Below, piece after piece: positions 58,431 through 64,000 of a stretch of DNA of 64,000 nucleotides (positions are counted from its first letter, which is position 1; each line of letters begins with the position of its first letter). Location: assembly GCA_039619475.1 (NCBI GenBank), contig CM077115.1, positions 225,057,064-225,121,063 of the forward strand, in the 5' to 3' direction. The notes below the pieces were generated by a model that had not been told where the DNA came from, searched no databases, and worked only from the letters and a program-made list of their open reading frames with translations. The translations under genes and the position numbers were made by a program. Source of the DNA: Icerya purchasi. Lineage: Eukaryota > Arthropoda > Insecta > Hemiptera > Monophlebidae.

Positions 58431-61400
58431 CTGGAAAGGTGTATCCTTTAGACTTAGGGTTTAATAGTTTCTATAATTTTTTCGGAAGAGTTAGTTTTGA
58501 CCCATTTTCTACAAGATAAAATTATCATTTTAAAAGTGTGATAGGAGCAGCCGGTTGTTAAACGTTGTAGGAGAGTCAATAGGAAAACTCTAATGACTCA
58601 TATCTGACGCAGAAGTTGTCTAAACGTTAAACGTGCGCACACATGTATATATACTCTCACTTTTACACACAATCTTTTATATTTCTCAGAAAGGATTAAC
58701 TGTTTAAGATGCTGTGACTGGAAGCATACTTGTACTAAGTGCTGACTGAAGACTTTTTCTGCTTACCTCTCCGTCTATTCGCTATCCAGTTCAACCGCAT
58801 TCTCTCAGTGCCTCACGTTCTGTTGCTTATAATTTAATCACATGGTAGCTCTATGCTTATTCAGCAAATTGCAGTCAATCAGTCCGGAAATTTCTCCTTT
58901 GATTTGCTTTCAGTAGTTCCCGTTAATTTATAGTAATACATTTTTTTCTTTCGCAAAAATAATTGCAAATTTAGATCTGAGCAGGTATCCATCATTCGGG
59001 AAGGAAGAAAATTATTTTAAATTTAAAATAGAATTGTTTGAATCAATTTTTTTTTTGTTTTATACATTATTAAAACGCATAAAAACACGTATTACAGAAG
59101 ATACTTAATATTTAGAAAATATTAAACAGCCTCGCGAAATGTTTCGGTGTTACATACTCCATTACCATGGCAATAATCAAATAAAGTTAATGAAAAGTAA
59201 ACGATAACATTTTCAGAAAGAAAATTACTTTATTCTGTATAATATAATATATCGGTGCTCACCTGCGATATGTTGAATTTTTATTAAAATTTTTAGGCAT
59301 TATTAATAAAAGCAATTTATCGAGTACAATTTTCAATAGATATTTAACACGGGGCTGGGACTTTTCAACTTGAAAATCGTTATTCGCTAATAAATAATGG
59401 ACACTATTTTAAGCAACTGGCTTACGTTCGTATCAATAAATTTATTCGCAGCTGCTATTAATAGGCGTATGTGTTCTGGATTATTTTAATTTCCTTTTAA
59501 AATCCCGAACATAGTACAATACGCAATTTTCGTAATTATAATTTAGCGCGTCTCGATATAGACGGAGAAATACTTTGAACTTGAGAATAATACAGAAAAA
59601 CAATATACGGAAAATGCGGCAATACATATGTATATGTACATATAAGATATATATATATATTTATATAAAATATAGTAAGTTAATAATTGCTATAGCGAGA
59701 GGAGAATTATGTATGTAATAAATCACGAAACGTTTTTTAAACTCGATAGAAAGAAGACGAATTGTTTGGCAGCGAATCAAATATTTTTCAAAAGACTTCA
59801 AACGACTCAGACACTCGTAAAAGAAAAATCTCCTAGCGCCGCGATGTAATTACCGCGTTCGACGGAAAGGTACGGAGTTCCGAGGAAAAATTAAAAGTAA
59901 AATTCTTTTACCGAGTTATCCAAATAATTTCATAAAACGAACAGTTTTATTCCTCGATGTCTGACGTAAAAACTGAGCCAACGATAAATTTTGCCTACGT
60001 ATTGTTTATTATTTCTTACGCGCTAGTCATGCAACTGTCCGCAAGCAACAGGCCGCCGCCGACCCAGTCGCTATAACAAATTTACCCAAAAACTCATTTA
60101 TTAAATTGAACCGGGGAATCCCGTTGAAAAGAGTAAATTTCACGGAATAATATAAATTCGAAATTCCTACCCAACCCTTACGCTGTAGAGCGTCGTCTGC
60201 TCCTTGTTTCTCGCGACAACTCTGTTATTCGGGCTCACTTAATTCCGAACAGCGAACGTCGTCGAAGAAACTATTTCTTTAATTACCCGTTAATACTCCC
60301 TGGTACTTGACGCATCGTAACGAAAAAGGAATGTCGTTAGCCATAAATTTACCCCCCCCCCCCCACCCCCACCCCCCCGTCACCATCAACTACGGTAGTG
60401 TGAGTGAATAAGTTTTTGCGTTATTTATACAATATTCGCGCTGTAACGCCGAAGCTAATAAAATAACATCGATAATGATGATTCTCAGTCAGTTTCGAAG
60501 AGCGGTGCTACTAAAACGAAATCAATGAAGCGTTAAAAATATCGAGTTAAAGCTTTTGAAACACAACAGGCGCGTTTAAAAAAAACCCGCTTTCAATCAA
60601 CACGTTTGCATCGAAAGTTCGTCCGAAAATCGCTAAAATCCGCTCAACCGGTTGTGACGTAGATCTCACTTTTCCTAGTAAAAAATCCATCAATTAATTC
60701 TGATGGTATGTTAAAAGCGAAAAGAAAATTACAATGTACCGCTAGTCATTCGGTATATGACGATACTTCTACTTTTTGCATAGACACTTATGTGCATGTG
60801 TATACCTGGACGGAAGAATTCAAAGAAACTGAAAATAGCTCCGAAAACTTTTTATAAATAATACACCATCGAGTGAAGAAGTTTTGTTATTGATCGATTT
60901 ATACTCCTTTTTTCGGTATCGGGAAAAGGAATATGCAATTGGCCAGAAGCGGTGAATATTGAAAAAATACTAATAAGAACGATTAAGATTCTAGCATAGT
61001 TGTTTGTCACGAACCGGAAAAAGCCATCGTTCGCCGCAGGCGTTATAATAAAAAGGCGTTTGTTTTTTAAATTTCGCTGAACTTAATTCGTTCGTTCGAT
61101 TAATGTTGAACAAACTCATTGTAATTGAAAAACGAACTGTAAGAACATTTTATGATAAAATCATTATGAATAGAGTGAAATTAGAATGCAAATACTATTT
61201 GTTTTCCGCTTTAAAATATCTTCATTCTGATTCTTTTAGTAATGATTTTTATCAGAAAAGGTTTGTGTTTTTTTAATTACAATAAATTCATTCAATACTA
61301 ATCGGATGATTACACTCGGCGAAATCGGAAATTTTCTCTTCACTTTAAAAATAAATACCTATGTAGGATAACGCCGCCAGAAGACTCTTCTCGTGTAATT

Positions 61401-61824
61401 TTAAAATTTAGTTTCGGCAAATCATGCTCGCGGCAAAAACCAGCCGCTATTAGATTATTATGCAGGCTGTATAAGACGCTGTTCTACACGTTCAGTCGAG
61501 GCCGTATCATGACTTCCACAGTTAAAAGTTGCCGAATCTCTCTAGTTCTTCAGTGTTTTTTTCTTTAAAAATATGCTCGTTTAGTAGCAACGAGCAATTC
61601 TTAAAACCGCTACAAGTTGTGATATCTTTAAACATGTTCTGGTTCATTTTACAAGAGTGCTCAACTTGCACGGGGAACATTTCGGTAGCTTTTCCCTACA
61701 TCCCCTCTTTCCTTTAATAAGTCCCTCCGTATTTTATCCTAAACTTTTCAAGCTTCCTTCACCTAGGTCAGTATTCCATCCCTCGATCTGATGGTGTGTT
61801 AATGAATTCAATGGCATCCTTAAT
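55994..61824. other. Unassigned intergenic DNA
   Basis: About 5.8 kb of AT-rich, CpG-containing sequence with microsatellites (56799-56835, 57021-57044 region, 58397-58428) and a C run at 60352-60378. None of its short open frames shows a domain I recognise. Old transposon remnants or enhancers may be present but cannot be supported. Confidence 0.4.
58397..58428. repeat. (TA)n microsatellite
   Basis: About 16 TA units. Confidence 0.95.
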
Positions 61825-62330
61825 TCTAACCTTAATATTTTCACCGACGATTGTACTGAAGAAGTGAATGTCACCTTCACTAACACGTATCATTCTGAAT
61901 CCGTTAATTAGTTATTCAACATGCCATTTCCTTTCTTCTTCCAGTTACTACAATAATTTCCTTACTGTTTCCGACTCTACAGCGTCCTTCTAGCCATTAT
62001 TTCACATCTTTTTCTCCATGTCCGATAGAGCTCATAATGCTTTGTATTCGTTTTTTAACGTCCAAATTGTCTACTCGTTTCTCGTCATATTCATATCGAT
62101 TTCCTGTAGATCTCATGCAGGTAGTACTGGCTGCAGTGAGCAAGTCGATTCGTTGATCCGCTACACATATCCATCGATTTCTTATCTCTAATATATATAT
62201 ATCGATGTTCCTCTTGTAATATCATTCTAAATTACAGCGATATTCTTTCAATCCGCAATATTTTTTGATCTTTCTATTCAGATTTTCGCGACCGTAATGA
62301 TTTCCTCATCTTCGAGTCATTCATTTCATT
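61825..62330 (+). pseudogene. I-clade LINE family, copy f: RNase H remnant
   Basis: Short matches lie in the right order but in different frames. NIFTDDCTEE (61834-61865) fits the YTDGS segment. YYNNFLTVSDSTAS (61948-61985) fits the Asp-Ser segment. HIDFL followed by a stop, with SHAGSTG and EQVDSLIR in the next frame (62092-62160), fits the WIPSHSGITGNE..D segment. Spacing agrees with copies b and d. No C-terminal motif or tail is seen. This is the most decayed copy and the least certain. Confidence 0.45.
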
Positions 62331-63289
62331 CGTCTTTTTCGCTTTAACTACAATTTCCTTCGTTACGTTCGTTTTTCCCATAAAACCTTTAACTTGCGGT
62401 ACCGATAAAAATCCAGCAGTCTTCATTACGATTAATTAGAAAAAAAATAAATAAATAAATAAATTAGCTAAATTGTTGTGAATTTTAACTTGTCAAATAT
62501 ACTTCTATATCTCGAGTCTTTAATTTTTACTAGTACAAAATTCGAGTCCTTCATACGAAACCTTTATTTCCAGTCTAATCTGGGCCAAGAATTATTCGTA
62601 CTTCGTTCATATTATTCGTATCGTTGATTTGGCATAAGAAAAATTTTTCCAATGACACGGAAAAAAAAACAAAAGAAAAAAAACTGCCTCTACATCAGGT
62701 ATTATACGGTCTCACTGTTTGAAAATGAATTCTTTAATTGTATATGGTCTCGTTAGCGCATATACACATTTTCCGTTTCGAATTGATTCAATGGAACTGT
62801 CTTAATGCGATTATTTAATTTCTCATTCTTATACGTAGAGTACCAGGTTCGGAAAACGAGTGAAAAAAACACAAACTAATATTTTAATCAACCGTATCTG
62901 CAAAACCATCACTGATCGATCATTATGAATTATTTCGCGATTATCGATTTTGATTGTGTCGCAGGAAAATCCGCTCTAGTGCGTTCGGAAAGCGTAGAGA
63001 CGAAATAGTTGGACGAAGCAGTGGAAGTTTTTTTTTTTTTTTTTATCGTAACAGAGAATTTGAAATGTCGGTAAAAAAAAGACTTCAAAAAGTATTTCCA
63101 TCTTGTCGCCGGTAATTTAACTTCCAAAAACGGCGTAGAATGGGTTGGATTTAATATCTAAGTAGCTTTTTCTTCTGATCGGATCGGTATTTCTCACATT
63201 TGCAAGGAAGTTGTGCTTTCCGATTTCAGTGACGAAGTGTACGAGTTACGTTCATTTCATTGCGATCCATAAGTCTGTTTTCTTTTTTT

Positions 63290-63325
<36 letters not shown>

Positions 63326-63597
63326 GGATCGGATACGATCTAAATCCTTAAAATATTCTTTTTGCTGCTGGCTATGGCATAAAATTCGTTACATACGCGT
63401 AAGTTATTTTTTAAGAAACATTATTAGCAACATTTGAAAATCGGGATTAAGATATGAAATTATTTCGATAGGAGGATCTTATTCTGTTAGTGTTGATGAA
63501 AAGAATGTTTTCAGTTGCGAAGGACGGACAAGAGCTATCGGAGACATAAATTCCGCAATTGGAAAAGGTAAACAATTTGGATAGATCAGTAATAAAA

Positions 63598-63600
<3 letters not shown>
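62331..63600. other. Unassigned DNA with a long T run
   Basis: Includes (AAAT)n at 62443-62465 and a T run at about 63292-63324. No coding feature can be supported. Confidence 0.4.

Positions 63601-63640
<40 letters not shown>
63601..63640. repeat. (TA)n microsatellite, MITE insertion site
   Basis: Twenty TA units; the tract continues at 63871-63892 on the other side of the MITE. Confidence 0.95.
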
Positions 63641-63643
<3 letters not shown>

Positions 63644-63869
63644 GGTGCGGCAGCATAACTTCCTTTTTTAAAATGCGCCACTTTTTTTCTACTAAATTTT
63701 GTTAAAGAGAAATAGTAACAGAAAATCGAAATAAAACTGCAAGGGAAGAAATGCCCAATGGGGGATCTAGAGTATGTATTTCGATTTTCTGTTATTATTT
63801 CTCTTTAACAAAATTTAGTATAAAAAAAGTGACGCATTTTAAAAAAGGAAGTTATGCTGCCGCACCCTG
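63641..63869. mobile_element. Foldback MITE (229 bp), 92-bp arms
   Basis: Arms 63641-63732 and 63778-63869 are reverse complements with three differences, around a 45-bp centre. The termini read CAGGGTGCGGCAGCATAA. It lies within a TA tract, so a TA target duplication is likely but cannot be proved. Ends starting CAGGGTG in TA sites suggest a Tc1/mariner-type MITE; superfamily is inference. Confidence 0.8.
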
Positions 63870-63892
63870 TTATATATATATATATATATATA

Positions 63893-64000
63893 GCATTCAT
63901 AGATATCGAAAGAGCACTCGATAATGTTAACTGGAATATACTATTCAAGGTTTTAAAAGATCTGCACATAGACTATACAAATAGACGATTACTGTTCCAA
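63893..64000 (+). CDS. LINE reverse transcriptase fragment, motif A, partial
   Basis: 36 open codons to the window edge: AFIDIERALDNVNWNILF, then KVLKDLHIDYTNRRLLFQ. This is the motif A region of a LINE reverse transcriptase (normally AF.D.EKAFD.V.W). The first catalytic Asp is kept, but a conserved Phe is replaced by Leu (ALD for AFD). Upstream coding sequence is not seen; the TA tract and MITE abut it. The rest lies beyond the window. Family unclear. Confidence 0.6.

Overview
The window is arthropod nuclear DNA, most likely insect. It is AT-rich but keeps many CpG dinucleotides, has no bacterial-style gene packing, and is full of microsatellites and decayed transposons. The order cannot be fixed from the sequence. 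Only one host coding exon is recognisable: exon 1 of a Krüppel-like factor 6/7 homologue (insect luna) on the minus strand at 15768-15869. It has an in-frame upstream stop, a good start context and a GT splice donor. No other exon of this gene is visible, so the sequence from 15767 down to 1 is read as part of a first intron longer than 15.7 kb. A GC- and CpG-rich block at 16.3-17.05 kb is the likely promoter side and holds a CTCF-like motif.

The rest is mostly transposon-derived or unassigned. (1) 1-1085: 3' part of an L2/CR1-like non-LTR element with a terminal hairpin and a microsatellite tail. (2) 5.1-5.37 kb: tRNA-derived SINE, minus strand. (3) 26.0-27.06 kb (+), and 33.7-33.56 kb plus 31.03-30.63 kb (-): two copies of an R1/LOA-like element; the second is split by about 2.5 kb of foreign DNA containing old tandem repeats. 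(4) 29.11-30.35 kb: a Helitron with canonical A|TC...CTAG|T ends, two 5' ends and an inverted copy of its own 3' end. (5) 34.05 and 40.61 kb: two inverted copies of an unnamed hairpin repeat. (6) 45.1-46.8 kb: 5'-truncated Jockey element. (7) 46.89-47.13 and 47.48-48.44 kb: a hAT MITE and an internally deleted hAT element, each with a perfect 8-bp target duplication. (8) 63.64-63.87 kb: a 229-bp foldback MITE with 92-bp arms, next to a reverse transcriptase fragment that runs off the window.

The most repeated theme is one RNase H-encoding I-clade LINE family present as at least six decayed copies (19.5, 37.0, 42.3-43.9, 54.0-52.5 minus, 54.1-56.0 and 61.8 kb), with a seventh, different I-like element at 51.6-50.3 kb (minus). 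Three copies share a 3'-terminal GGGT...CCC-poly(A) signature.

No complete novel gene system was found. The most novel signals are a covarying 3' hairpin shared by several LINE tails, the foldback Helitron chimera, the split R1-like element with its 2.5-kb insert, and the inverted hairpin-repeat pair. All assignments come from reading motifs by eye; no database search was run.
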